Part shown: positions 36,102 through 47,431 of the stretch, piece by piece
Numbering within the stretch: position 1 is the first letter of the stretch
Layout of the letters: the number at the start of each line of letters is the position of its first letter
Origin: Macrotrachela quadricornifera
Lineage: Eukaryota > Rotifera > Eurotatoria > Philodinida > Philodinidae
DNA: 64,000 bases
Direction of reading: 5' to 3'
Assembly: GCA_022393335.1 (NCBI GenBank)
Contig: JAJEKB010020677.1
Coordinates: 599,068 to 663,067, forward strand
Translations under genes and position numbers: made by a program
The notes under the pieces: model-generated
The model's input: the letters and a program-made list of their open reading frames with translations, nothing else
Databases searched by the model: none
Told to the model about the DNA's origin: nothing

Positions 36102-37205
36102 GGGGGGCTCCCTTTTCGTCCTCACTTTTTTTTACGAACATCGGTCTTAGATGTCCGTAACGCCACCCAGTTGTTGTAAAAGTGTCCGGATGTCCGAAAT
36201 GGAAAAACCGGCAGATCGAAATGAAAATACCGGAAGATCGAAATGAAAATACCGGATGCCCGGAGCAAAAATTGTCCGATGTTAGAAACGGTAAATTACA
36301 GGGTGTTCGTAACATAAGATACCGGATACCCGGAGCAAAAATTGTCCGATGTTGGAAATGGTAAATTACAGGGTGTTCGTAACATAAGATACCGGATGCC
36401 CGGAGCAAAAACTGTCCGATGTTGGAAACGATAAATTACAGGGTCTTCGTAACATAAAATACCGGATGTCCAGAACAAAAATTATCAGATGGTAGAAACG
36501 ATAAATTACAGAGTGTTCGGAAGGAAAAGGAGACTGATGTTCGTTAAAATATACTTTATTTTTCATTATATTCTACTGGAGTTTTTTTACAAAAAATCAT
36601 AACATAACAAGTACAAGTTTTAACATATCACACACATAAATAACACACTGCAGCTTTGTTTTTATCAGTGATTTTCACAATTTATCTGTAAAATCCATCG
36701 CTCATTCATGATCTCTACTTCCGAGAAAATCTAACTGAATGTATATATCTGTAGAGGTCACTATACCCAACGACTTACAAATATACTATATGAATGAATT
36801 ATTCTCCATTTTAAAAAGCAAACACCATAATTCATTCTTAACAGTCATCATTTTATATTCCGAACATTCTGCAAATTATCGTTTCGAACATCGATCATTT
36901 TTTGCCCCACTCTTCCGTCATTTTATGTTACGAACTCCTTGTAGTTTACCGTTTCTAACATCGGACAATTTTTGCTCCGGGCATCCGGTATCTTATGTTA
37001 CGAACACCCTGTAATTTACCGTTTCTAACAACCGACAACTTTTGCTCCGGGCATCCGGTATCTTATGTTACGAACACCCTGTAGTTTACCATTTCCAACA
37101 TCGGACAATTTTTGCTCCGGACATCGGTAACTCAAAATTATACTCCCGATCATCCGGTCATGGTACCGGATGTTCGGAAGAGTGAGGACGAAAAGGGATT
37201 CACCC
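36102..37205. mobile_element. Foldback transposon with 70-bp tandem repeats inside its arms
   Basis: Terminal inverted repeats: the left end reads GGGGGGCTCCCTTTTCGTCC and the right end, inward, reads GGGTGAATCCCTTTTCGTCC. Both are flanked by the 8-bp direct repeat GTTTGCTC (36094-36101 and 37206-37213). The left arm holds about four tandem copies of a 70-bp unit; 'accgg' recurs at 36251, 36321, 36391 and 36461. The right arm holds about three to four copies of the same unit inverted (about 36870-37130). Some 290 bp of unrelated AT-rich sequence separate the arms. Short open frames in the arms are by-products of the repeat. An 8-bp duplication suits hAT or P superfamilies; tandem repeats within long TIRs recall Drosophila FB and Galileo elements. 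No transposase is encoded. Confidence 0.85.
36251..36530 (+). repeat. 70-bp tandem array, about four copies
   Basis: The period is exactly 70 bp, from accggatgcccggagc through ...gttcgtaacataagat. Copies differ by few substitutions, and the last copy is the most diverged. The inverted counterpart lies at about 36870-37130. Confidence 0.9.
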
Positions 37206-37427
37206 GTTTGCTCTTATTCATATAACTCAAAATCGATATTTTCCAACTTTGTTTATTATTACACAATCTTTCTATCTTTTCAACTGTTCTCTAATAAAAA
37301 TTCATTAATTTATTGTTGTTTTTCAGATAAAAAAATGTATGGTTAGTATTTGTACGAGAATATACCAATTATGTCATCTTAACAAGACTTTCGTCTTGCC
37401 TCTCTTTTTATAAATTATATCGCATTG

Positions 37428-37790
37428 ATCGTAATAAAAGTCAATTAGTAATCGCGATTACTACGACACAGATAAATTGATCTATGCCGTATTACTCGTA
37501 TCGTACGATTGATTCTATCTGGTGCCAACTGGTTATCAGTGGCTTTTTCCTTATCCACAATTAGTAGTACTTTAACGGGAAAACTTAACCACAGGAAGAC
37601 TGTAAAATAGTAAGCCTCTGTAAAACTTTCTTTCATAAATTCATTCTACTACAACAGTTAGCACATATATTCGATATGATATATTTTTAAGTCAAGCAAA
37701 AGGTACGAGATTTTCAGAGATCGTGAATTCGAAACAAACATAAATTTTTTTTTTATTACTGTTGATATTTTTACTGATAGCAATTAATTT
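37428..37790. repeat. Dispersed repeat, copy 2 (of the 24050-24385 repeat)
   Basis: See the copy at 24050-24385; order and orientation of shared blocks are the same. It sits between the foldback element and the piggyBac remnant and codes for nothing recognisable. Confidence 0.6.
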
Positions 37791-38059
37791 TGTGAAACAC
37801 TATCTAATAGAGTGTTGAAGTGTTTAAAGGTAGAAATTTGGAGTCACCCCTCCCCCGCAGACGATGATCGACAGAGTCAAAGGTCAGTATAGAACGTTAT
37901 AGATCGTTACCAACATCTTAATTAATTACCTATAACTGACCATGACAGACAGACAAGTTTTTGGAATAATCACAAGGTATGAAACGCGAGATCTGGAGAT
38001 GGACTCATATTGTGACTGACGGCTTTATGGTATTGACGAAGTGGACTCAAGCACTTGAA

Positions 38060-39552
38060 ATGAAATAAAATCAGAATCGGATGAAGAATCCATGGAAAAT
38101 CATGGATTTGTCGAGGAAGTAATTTTTACTACAGAAGATGATACAATCGAGCCTATTGATTGGAATCGGCATTTCATCACGAACGAAATTATTAGCCTTA
38201 TGGTTCGTGAAACTAACCAATAGATGGAGCAATACTTACAAGCCCATGAGATTAGTAGACGGTCCAAATATCGTCAATGGAAACCAACCAATAATGAATA
38301 AATGCTCAATTTATTTGAGATAATTATCGAGATCGGGTCAGCTCAAATGCCAAGATTGTGCCATTATTGGAGCAACAGCCAATTGTACGGTTTGGAGATT
38401 ATTCAAAATGCTACGTCGAGAGAGAGAGAGAGGAGTTTGAATGGTTCCTCAAGTTCTGGCATTTTTCGAACAATGATAACAAAGATTCGAATCAAGATAG
38501 GCTGTTCAAATTGAAATCCCTCTCGAATCTACTCAAACCCAGATTTTCATTAGTATATATGCCTGGCTCGGTTGTTACTTTTGACGAAACTACGATGCTA
38601 TGACGACGCAGACTTTTGTTCAAACAATACAGTACTGGGAAAACATACGCGTACGGCGTAAAGCTGTACAAGCTAGGCGCTATCAATGGATATACCTAGC
38701 ATTATTTGATCTATACTAGTGAACACGATCCTATTGGTAGGTCTTGGACATGCTCAAACAGTGGTAATGAATTTGTTGGATGGTCTTGGAGGATGTTATG
38801 GAACTGTAGTAGCTGACAACTTCTTTATTAGTATTTCTCTTAAGAAACGTTTGTTGGAGCATGGTACGTATCTCATTGAGACACTAAGAAGCAACTGTGC
38901 CGGATCGGGAAGCAAAGTTCTTCAGAAAAATCTTAGATACAGTGAAGTTTATAAACTTTAGAGTAAAGATGAAGTAAAATTGATTATGTGAAAAGACAAA
39001 AAGAACGTATTCATGATATCCACAAGATGGTCGGATTCAGCAACTGTGTTGGATACTGAAAATGTCAATAGTAAAAATGAGCGCATTATGAAGCTACAAG
39101 TTGTACTGAATTACAACGAAGGAAGACCAAGTAGAGATTTATCTAATCAGCCATCATTATATTACACGTGCCTGAGATGGTCAACAAAGTAGTATTGAAA
39201 GGCACTAGTAAATAGCTATTTGATATACAAGGAAAACTACGCGACAAGCAAAGTGACCATTCTACAGTTTTGTGAAAGTCTTGTTCGATCTTTACTGCTT
39301 GACGACATGTCATTCAAGAAGCTGAAATCGGATCCAAGAAAAAAAAATCAAAAGCCCAAACGATGTGGAAACCTGCTGATCACAAGCTCGAACAAACAGA
39401 AAGATCTGCTCGCGATATTCAAAGACGCTGAGCTGACTGCTATGAGAAAATAAGACAACAATAATCAAGAAAAGTCGATCATGCAGCTGCAAAGAAAGTA
39501 AAACCTTTTTGTTCTTATTGTTTTAATCAGAAGCATTGCACTTTTCAATAAA
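38060..39552 (+). pseudogene. Decayed piggyBac transposase
   Basis: Pieces in shifting frames read as a piggyBac-family DDD transposase, in order: an acidic N-terminus (SESDEESMENHG), an ITNEII...MVRETN block, SKYRQWKPTNNE, AQMPRLCHYWS, FLKFWHFSNND, DRLFKLK, VVTFDET (first catalytic Asp), TGKTYAYGVKLYKL, GHAQTVVMNLLDG, VVADNFF (second Asp), NERIMKLQVVLNYNEGR followed by DLSNQ (region of the third Asp), YKENYATSKVTILQF, and a C-terminal FCSYCFNQKHC cysteine-rich tail near 39510-39545. Stops and frameshifts are frequent, so it is dead. A terminal motif at about 39683-39699, read inward, is GCTCATTAGCCACGAT, similar to the ends of the MITE at 24893-25298. The left terminus was not found. Confidence 0.85.
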
Positions 39553-40281
39553 CGATTAAATAGTAGTAAAGAGAGAACTGATAACCTTTAATGTGTGGCC
39601 TCTGGCTAAGAAAAAAACGAAAAAAAGCGTTTCTCTATTAAATTTCTCGTAAAAATAATGTGGGACGCGCTGGTCGTCCTATCGTGGCTAATGAGCTAAA
39701 ATACTGCCAAAACTCATATAAATCAGATCTTTTGTTATTTCATTGCCGCTGTAGATTTGTAGGCCTCTAGATGTCTATCGAGTAGAATATCAAAACAGGA
39801 TAAATGTTTAATCGATCAAGCTGAAACTTGTAGGGATAACTATTAACACTGTCCTCTATAAATGGTGAAAGTTTCACGTCAAACAATCTTTGTTTTCTAA
39901 TTGTATTCTAGCCATGAAACGTCTCTTCTATTCCATACAACATACAAAAATAGTACTACTTTGTAGTGACGTTTGTTAGATCAAGCGTCAACATCCAAAA
40001 ATTTTGAGTGTGTGATTAAGTAGTGCTAAGATAGTAGTCTTTGAAAAGAAATTTTGAGTAGATTCTATCGGGCTGATCTGAAGATAGCCTATTCTGAATA
40101 AAAGCTACTTTGGGATCTTATATACCAGTGACGGAGGGCTATAATGGAAATTTTAACAAATACTTTTCTAGAAGATAATCATAATTGGTTCAGATGGTTG
40201 TGTTCCCCGTCTTAAAATGTACCTCTGGTAATAATTTCAGGTCTCTATCACCTACATTCAAAACAATTTTCGTGCACAGTT
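39553..40281. other. PiggyBac right flank and unassigned sequence
   Basis: Includes the probable piggyBac right terminal repeat (39683-39699, with flanking CTAA where TTAA is expected). The remaining 580 bp show no gene. Confidence 0.4.
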
Positions 40282-41154
40282 GGAAATAATATTATTCTAG
40301 GGAGATATCGCTAGAATTTCAAATAGAAGACATAATGAATTTTATATTAAATAAAAGCTCGTCAAAAACGGAGTTCATTGATATTAAATAGTTAAGATTA
40401 TGGAAAATTTCTAACATCAAAGTTAAGAAACTTTTAGAAATTTTATACTTTTTATGGAGTGGAAAAGTAAGGTATCATAGTAATTCAAAAATGAAGTAAA
40501 TTTTTTTCTGAAATACTTTTACATAATTCAATATTACTCGTCAAGCTCTATGAAACTGCATATATAATAAAAATTTTGAATAAGTTTGTTGCATTAAAAT
40601 TCACTGAAAATTGTCTAAGGAATGTATCAAAAGCCCACAGTTTTTACAGTTTTATAGGTGAAAAAGTGTTCCTTTTTACATTAACTAAATTCAGCTATTT
40701 TTCATTTGTAATCTTATGTAAGATATTTGAAAATCTATTTATTCGATACAGCATGAAAACTGCATCGAATGAATATATCTCGAAAGGCCTGAGAAAGCAA
40801 AAATAATTAGAATAAAGGTCATTTTATTGAAAAATCTAATATTTCTTTATCATAAAAAATGATTCAAAACTTTTTAATATATACGGTTTTGTAGAACTTG
40901 ACGAGCTCTATCGAATCGTGTAAAAATATTCAAGAAAAACATTTTTATTTTTGAATGTCTGATACCTTACTTTTCTATTCCAAAAAGGTATAAAATTTTA
41001 GAAAATATCTTAAGTTCGACATTAAAAGTTTTCCATAATCTTGACAATTTACTATCAATAAACTTCATTTTCGACGAGCTTTTATTTGATATGAAATTCA
41101 TTATGTCTTCTATTTGAAATTCTAATGGTATTCTCCTGAAATAATATTATTTCC
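40282..41154. mobile_element. Long-TIR foldback element, copy B
   Basis: The left arm (40282 to about 40580) is the reverse complement of about 40850-41154 with scattered mismatches. Both ends read GGAAATAATATTATT inward; 'tcaaatagaagacataatga' and 'ataaaagctcgtc' are shared. The centre of about 270 bp is unique AT-rich DNA with no transposase. It is a second member of the family seen at 8983. No target duplication was clear. Confidence 0.8.
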
Positions 41155-41417
41155 GAGCGTGTAGAGAACGAAAGGAAAATACCAGCTGAATGGAGGAGGA
41201 AATAAATCAGTAAATGATTAGAACAGAAACGGAGAGAACGAATAAAGGCTGATGCTTGTACATACACTCCACATAATGAATCATTGTTATACATCAATAA
41301 TTGAATATCATCAAAACAAAAACTTCGCTGAAATGTTTGTTCGCTATACTGTTTTTCGCTATTTTTTTGTTGCTGAAAAGCCTTTCGTTCAAATGATTTT
41401 CGCTGGACGTGCACCAT
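41155..41417 (-). pseudogene. Possible gene fragment interrupted by foldback element B
   Basis: An ATG at 41417 opens a frame with a Gln/Lys/Arg-rich start (VQRKSFERKAFQQQ), then a more hydrophobic stretch, and it runs straight into the terminal repeat of the foldback element at 41154. The remaining frame lies inside the repeat. I do not recognise the protein, and the matching downstream portion was not found beyond the element. It may be a host exon cut by insertion, or chance. Confidence 0.3.
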
Positions 41418-43753
41418 TTCTAACTAATTAGTAAACCCATGCATTCACTACCTCCTTGTCGCTCATAGTTTATTATTGCAGGTATCTCCTTCATATACAA
41501 AATGCCCATTATTAATGATTAAATTAAGTTAAAAAATGCCTGTCTACATCATCATTAAATTGATGTTATCGCTTGTTTACATACATATTTTTCGTTATCC
41601 GACGTGTAATGCTCGTTATTGATGGTGTAGTCAACAACGACAGAAAGTGAAAGAAAAATACTGACGATACAATATTAAGGCAATACACTATACTATTGGT
41701 TTCATTACTCCTTTCTTGGCCGTCTGTATCTGTCACATATGGATGAAGCGACTATTCTACTTCCTTTTTTTCTTTACTTTGTTTTGTTTTGACGGTAAGT
41801 CATGATGCAAAAAAAATGAGAAAATATATTATTGCAAACAAAAATTTTGCATCTGTAATAGATGCAATAACATATGTTTGCACAGCGTCTGATATTTTTT
41901 CCGCAACTCACTAGATAAGCCTAATAAACTGCGAAGCATTACATGAAGGATATAACTGCTACCACCATTATTATTCATTTATTTTAAGGCTAGTCGCTCA
42001 AATAAATCTGAAAAATATGACCCGAGATTTTGCTGACTTCTTTAAAGTTTTCTTATTTCATGGCAAAGTGTCCAACCACATGAATTTTTCGAAATGAATG
42101 ATACAAAAATGAGTCATCTCCAAAATGATGTGACAGACGCTTTCGTAACTACTACAGCTTCTGACATAGATATATATGTACACACAATATAGCAAAGAAG
42201 TCTGTCTTTGATTGATCGTGAAAATTTCAATAGTCATGATGAATATTCATAATTATCGACATTTCTATTATCGGTCAGGAATAGTTTCTTCATTCTATTT
42301 TGTCTTTGTATATTCTTCCGTAAAAAATTATAAAAATTTTTTTTTCATGCATGAAATTTTTTTCAATTACTCTTCTATGAGCTTATAGTTTTGAATTTCT
42401 TTGAGCGAAGTGACAAAATTACTGAGCCTATGGTTTCTTTTAATTCAAATTGAATTTTAAAAAATAATCAATCCTCTACTTTTACCAAGGTAGAGGGACT
42501 AGAGAGACTAAAAAGTAACTACACATTTCCAATAGAACTTATCCATTTCACATATCAACACGCAGAACAGAATTTAACAAAACAAGTTAGTACCCCTTTT
42601 TATAGGGTGCACGAGGGACTAAGGGGACCACCGTTTCATGAATTTGATATATTCTGTCCTCATTTTATACTAATATTCTTCACCTTTATCATTACCATTT
42701 TCTGTACAATCATCACCAATACCATCATCAACATACCCATTCATCATCATTAGTACCATCACGATCCTTTAGTTCCTTAGCCCCTTATAACAAAGATGCT
42801 ATATATATACTAAATTCAAAAATTTCTTAGTCCCGTTAGTCCCTTCTTTTAATTTAAAATTAAATGCTTTTTTTCGGTTTAAATTAAAATTAAAATTAAA
42901 TAGTCCGTTTATGAAATTACTTTGCTTTATGTGGATAATTTCTCGATTGATATTATGAAAATGTTTTGCTATATTTTCAAAAATTTTAGAAATTTTTATA
43001 ATTTCCTTTTTATAAAAGAAATTACACAATTTTCCTTTTTTCAGAATTCGTTCTATTGTTATAGTCGAAAGTTCTCATGAAAAGGTGCCTTAATATGGAT
43101 ATAAAACGAACTTTTAAAGCGATTATGATTCTACAAACAAGAATTCTGGAGTTCTAGCTTTTGTGATGCCCATCTTTCTACAATCAACCGTGAACATTTA
43201 ACTATTTACACTTATCTACACACAGTAGTCTACTGTGTATTCTTGATCAAAAAATATTAATCATCTAGGATGATAAGGCGCAGCTTATTGTCTAAAATCA
43301 ACCTATATACAGCCATGTCTCCATTTATTGACTTAGAAATCATAAATTCTCTCCATATGCATGTATTTGAATATTCATAGAGATAACTGCGAAATGAAAA
43401 ATTTTAGCGACTGCTGCGCAAGTACTATAAAGTTGATTATGACATCGCCGTTTCCATAAAAAAGAGTTTTAAAATCATTTTTCTTTGATCGTAACTCATC
43501 GATAAGCATATGTGCACAGTAGTCTATCTACACTTATTCCATAAACAGTGAAACATCTAAAAATGAGCCATCTGCAGCTATTTTTGGGTTTATTGGTTTC
43601 CAACCACTATTAACCTGCATGTACTCTCATGTGTTCATCCATAATGACCGCAAAAAAATCAAACACTTATTTATTACAATATCCTCACTATACATTTATG
43701 ATTTCGATTGATACTCATGTTCCACATACTGCGTCAAGATTTTAGAGAAACAG
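41418..43753. other. Intergenic with low-complexity and weak inverted repeats
   Basis: At 41743-41794 an ATG is followed by a signal-peptide-like run (MKRLFYFLFFFTLFCF) and a 'gtaagt' donor, but no matching second exon was found, so no gene is called. 'gagggactagagagact' near 42495 is loosely complementary to 'agtcccgttagtccct' near 42830, suggesting an old inverted repeat around a CAT-rich tract (about 42690-42770). No other feature. Confidence 0.3.
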
Positions 43754-45240
43754 TAAGGTGCCGGCAATGGGAATTTCGACTAAAAATTTATTTTTCGTGT
43801 TTTTTTGTACATCATTTAATAGTTCACGAGCAACTGATCACGAAAATCTACTTTTTAGCCATAGCAAATGCTTCCTTCCGACCAGAAAATACAAAATACT
43901 CGAAAAAAGTCGTTTTTCTTTAAAAGCACATCTTTTCCCAAATATGTCATATATTTTGTTTCGTTCGTTTTTCCAGCTCTTGAAAATATTTTTTGAGAAT
44001 CAGCGTCAAAAATTGTGTATAAACAAGTTGTTAAGTTGGCTCTAGATCTAAAATCTTGTTGGCAGTGGCGTTTTGAATCATGTCAAGTGCGTGACCTATA
44101 AGTCGATTTTGTAAAGCTATATAGTTTTCCTATGTAAGTGATCAAGACAAATATTTTATCTCATTTGGCTCATTATATCATCTGTCAGCAAAAGTATGCA
44201 TATATTTTTTTCTTTTCTTTCCTTACTCGAGAAAAAGCGAATTTATTATACTGTCCGAAAAGTTTGCGAAGCTGCCCTTAAACTACGACCAGGAGCCCAT
44301 TCACCTGTAGCATCGTATAGAGCGCAAAATTTTACTAAGAATTGCTCTTACTCGCACAGTTTGTGTTAATTTCTCTGCAAAAAAACAAAACACGTATTCA
44401 ACACCATATTTAGGTGTGCTTCAGATAAATTAAAATCGACTATTTGAAAAGACTTTCATCTGAAGCCGGCTGAACAGGGTCAAAATTGCTGAACAAACAG
44501 CAGATACTCACAAGGGACCTTCTCCACTGTTGTACATATACATCGCACAAATGTGATTTCGGTACTAGTCACCTGTTTTCTAAAAAACATTCCTTGGATG
44601 CTGGATTTTTGATTTATAATTTATTTGAAACACACCTAAATATGGTGTTGAATACGTGGTTTGTTTTTTTGCAGAGAAATTAACACAAACTGTGCGAGTG
44701 AGAGCAATTCTTAGTAAAATTTTGCGCTCTATACGATGGTACAGGTGAATGGGCTCCTGGACGTAGTTTAAGGACAGCTTCGTGAACTTTTCGAACAGGG
44801 TAATAAAATCGCCTATTTTTGACGCAGGAAAGAAAAGAAAAGAAAAAATATATATGCATACTTTTGCTGACAGATGATATAATGAGCCAAATGAGGTAAA
44901 ATATTTGCCTTGATCACTTAGAAAAACTATAGAGGTTTACAAAATCGACTTATAGGTCACGCACTTGACATGATTCGAAACGCCACTGCCAACAAGATTT
45001 TAGATCTAGAGCTGATTAACAACTTGTCTATACACAATTTTTGACGCTGATTCTCAAAAAATATTTTCAAGAGCTGGAAAAACGACTTTTTTCGAGTATT
45101 TTGTACTTTCTGGCCGGAAGGAAGCATTTGCTAAGACTAAAAAGTAGATTTTCGTGATCAGTTGCTCGTGAACTATTAAATGATGTACAAAAAAGACGAA
45201 AAATAAATTTTTAGTCGAAATTCTCATTGCCGGCACCTTA
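43754..45240. mobile_element. Nearly full-length palindromic element, arms over 600 bp
   Basis: The ends are TAAGGTGCCGGCAATG at 43754 and its complement ending at 45240; if TA is the target, the element is AGGTGCC...GGCACCT. The left arm (to about 44430) pairs with the right arm (from about 44610). Matched blocks include 'gatcacgaaaatctac/gtagattttcgtgatc', 'aattgtgtataaacaagttg/caacttgtctatacacaatt', 'gacctataagtcgattttgt/acaaaatcgacttataggtc' and 'ttgtgttaatttctctgc/gcagagaaattaacacaa'. The left arm has an extra segment near 43917-43970. No protein is encoded. It is a non-autonomous foldback transposon or a recent hairpin-derived inverted duplication. Confidence 0.88.
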
Positions 45241-45555
45241 TATGAACGAGAAATCAGTGAAGATTTTGGTTTTGCAGTCTCTTGATTTCTTCGAATTTTC
45301 CTGAAGTCTTGTTATATACTTCTAATTTAACGATGGTAGAACTCCTAAGATTTGAATCTCTATAAACGCAAGCACGCTTTGTTCAAGACCAGACATTCTC
45401 TTAGCAATAAACTTCCCGAAAATAGCTTTTTCTTTGAAGAGCACATACTTGATCATAACTTTTTTTTCTCATCGGATATCTTTGACTATTATTGCACTAC
45501 TATTAGATTGACCTTCTGTGTCGGCATTCTGTTTGATCGATAGTATCTGTTGAAG
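45241..45555. promoter_or_regulatory. 5' flank of the ADP-ribosyltransferase gene
   Basis: About 315 bp between the palindromic element and the ATG at 45556. It must contain the proximal promoter if the gene starts here. No clear core element. The palindromic element sits immediately upstream. Confidence 0.3.
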
Positions 45556-47077
45556 ATGGAAATTAAAAGAAATCAATACCAGAAATTAAAAAATGAAGAC
45601 TTCGACGTAGAATCTTCAACGATATCCACCAATGTCGGCTATTATACCCTAATATGGTTAGATGAAAACGCTACAGATTCAACATCAACTGACACTAAAA
45701 ATACAATTAACATGTTAAAGAGCATAGAAGGCATTAACTACGAGTTATACAACACAAGTGACTCGTTCTATCAACGCATTAGTAGCATCTCTAAAACGAG
45801 GAAACTTATACTTATCATGTCGGGAGCATTCGCTGAAGCTATATTCCCTGCGTTGCATCCAGAATCATTACGGAAAATTTCATCAATATTTATATTTTGT
45901 ACTGATTACGATAAGTATAAATACTTGCTTAAAGATCGTCGAAAAGTGTGTGAAATTTGTACTGATAGTAGTTCATTAGAGCGGGCTATCAAAAATGAAT
46001 TACATTCACCATCAGATGTTCCTATAACAGATCGATATTTAAAACCCATGTTTAGTTTAACAGACGAGCATAATGAATTTTCGTGGTATCGATTTTTAAT
46101 ACAAGTATTAATGGATTATCCATATTCAGCAGATAACAAAGAAAGAATGAAAGAAAAAATGGTCGCTGAATGTATGATTTATTACAAGAATAATGCTGCA
46201 CAAAAAAAGAACGTTGAAGAATTTAGAATCAAGTATAAGCCTGAAGATGCCCTTTTTTGGTATACAAAAAATGATTTTCCTTATAAAATAGTGAACGAGG
46301 CACTTAGATCGCTAGATATAACAAAAATAATTGCATTCCAATGTTATATCGAAGATTTGTATGAACAACTTAAACGACTGCACCAACAAAATCGATCGAA
46401 CAAACCATTAACAGTATATCGTGGGTATGCAAATATGACTAAACCGGATTTTGCTACAATCACAAAGAATAAAGACAAACTAATATCATTCAATGGATTT
46501 TTATCGGCCTCAAGCGATTTCGAAGTCGCAAAAATATTCGCTGGAGAGACATCAGAACAGAACGAATCAGTAATATTTGAAATTCATACGAATTGTAACT
46601 CGAAAAATGCTATATTTGCTGACATTTCACAATACTCCAAAATAAAAGATGAAAAAGAAGTTTTGTTTAGTCTTGGTTGTATATTTGAAATTGTTCGTAT
46701 TGGTTACGACAAGACGAATAAATTGTGGAAAATTACATTAGATATAACAGATCAAGGTACATTAGATCTTGAAGATTACATCAACACCAAAACTAATAAA
46801 ATGGATCAACCAATTGAGGATGATAATGGTTTCATGGACACGACCCCAGTAATCTCGAATGTAATAGATTCAACAGTGGCGTCCGTGGAGAACAACAACC
46901 TATTATATTATAGAAATCGATATTGTAGATTCATTATTATTGTGTCTAGTATTATATTATTTATAATAGCATGCGTTTTAGCTCTGCTTCTTAGTCACTA
47001 TAAAACATCAAACTACTCAATATCAAGTTCTAACAATAGTGGAAGTATAAATTACACAAGGCTTAACACAAACAGAG
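45556..47077 (+). CDS. Arginine-type ADP-ribosyltransferase domain plus TM helix (5' exon of a probable ART-TM-NHL gene)
   Basis: ATG at 45556. The first ~150 residues form an alternating strand/helix domain (YYTLIWLDEN, RKLILIMSG, SSIFIFCTDYDKY) that I do not recognise; it resembles a receiver- or TIR-like fold. Residues about 285-395 carry the R-S-ExE signature of the ART fold: YRG with R289, LSASS at 316-320, and E366-K-E368 in DEKEVLFSLG. This class transfers ADP-ribose from NAD to arginine. A transmembrane helix follows at about 458-481 (IIIVSSIILFIIACVLALLL), preceded by basic residues (RNRYCR), which places the ART domain in the cytoplasm. After a Ser/Asn-rich linker, AGAG meets a donor GTAACG at 47078 in phase 1. 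Read without splicing the frame ends at 47100. The NHL exon at 49880 accepts phase 1. Confidence 0.8.
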
Positions 47078-47431
47078 GTAACGTATGTTCACGTTCTTGA
47101 TTTTTGAGAGCAATATTTGTATATGTACATTTCATTTCGACGTTAAAAGTGAAGGTTTCCGGCATTATGTATCGGATTGGAAAAATTGCCATTGACGTTT
47201 TGATTCCGGTTGATGGTATACCTTATTTTTGCAGAAATAAATTTGAGACAATATGATAGATCCTAGAAGCAAAGAAAAAAGCGGATTCCGTTTACTCTGG
47301 ATACAGGACAATCCATACAATTGAGAGAATACGGTGACGATACAACAGATACCTTCAAAATACTTACAATATACGCGATACATTGCAGATATGAGGGATA
47401 CAACTTAACTTGATCGAAAAAATTCAAAGTA

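Noticed and set aside
36251..36530. Regular 70-bp repeats resembling a CRISPR array
   Set aside because: The whole 70-bp unit is conserved with no unique spacers, the array is mirrored in the other arm of a transposon with target duplication, and the setting is eukaryotic.
36055..37014. Several overlapping ORFs across the foldback arms
   Set aside because: They are by-products of the 70-bp tandem unit read in one frame; no codon-level conservation or known domain.
42690..42770. CAT-rich tract as a coding His/Ile repeat or regulatory element
   Set aside because: Low-complexity DNA without a sustained frame or neighbouring gene.
43758..45236. Short ORFs in the arms of the 1.5-kb palindrome
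   Set aside because: The same frames recur because the arms are complementary; indels between arms break them, and no domain is recognisable.
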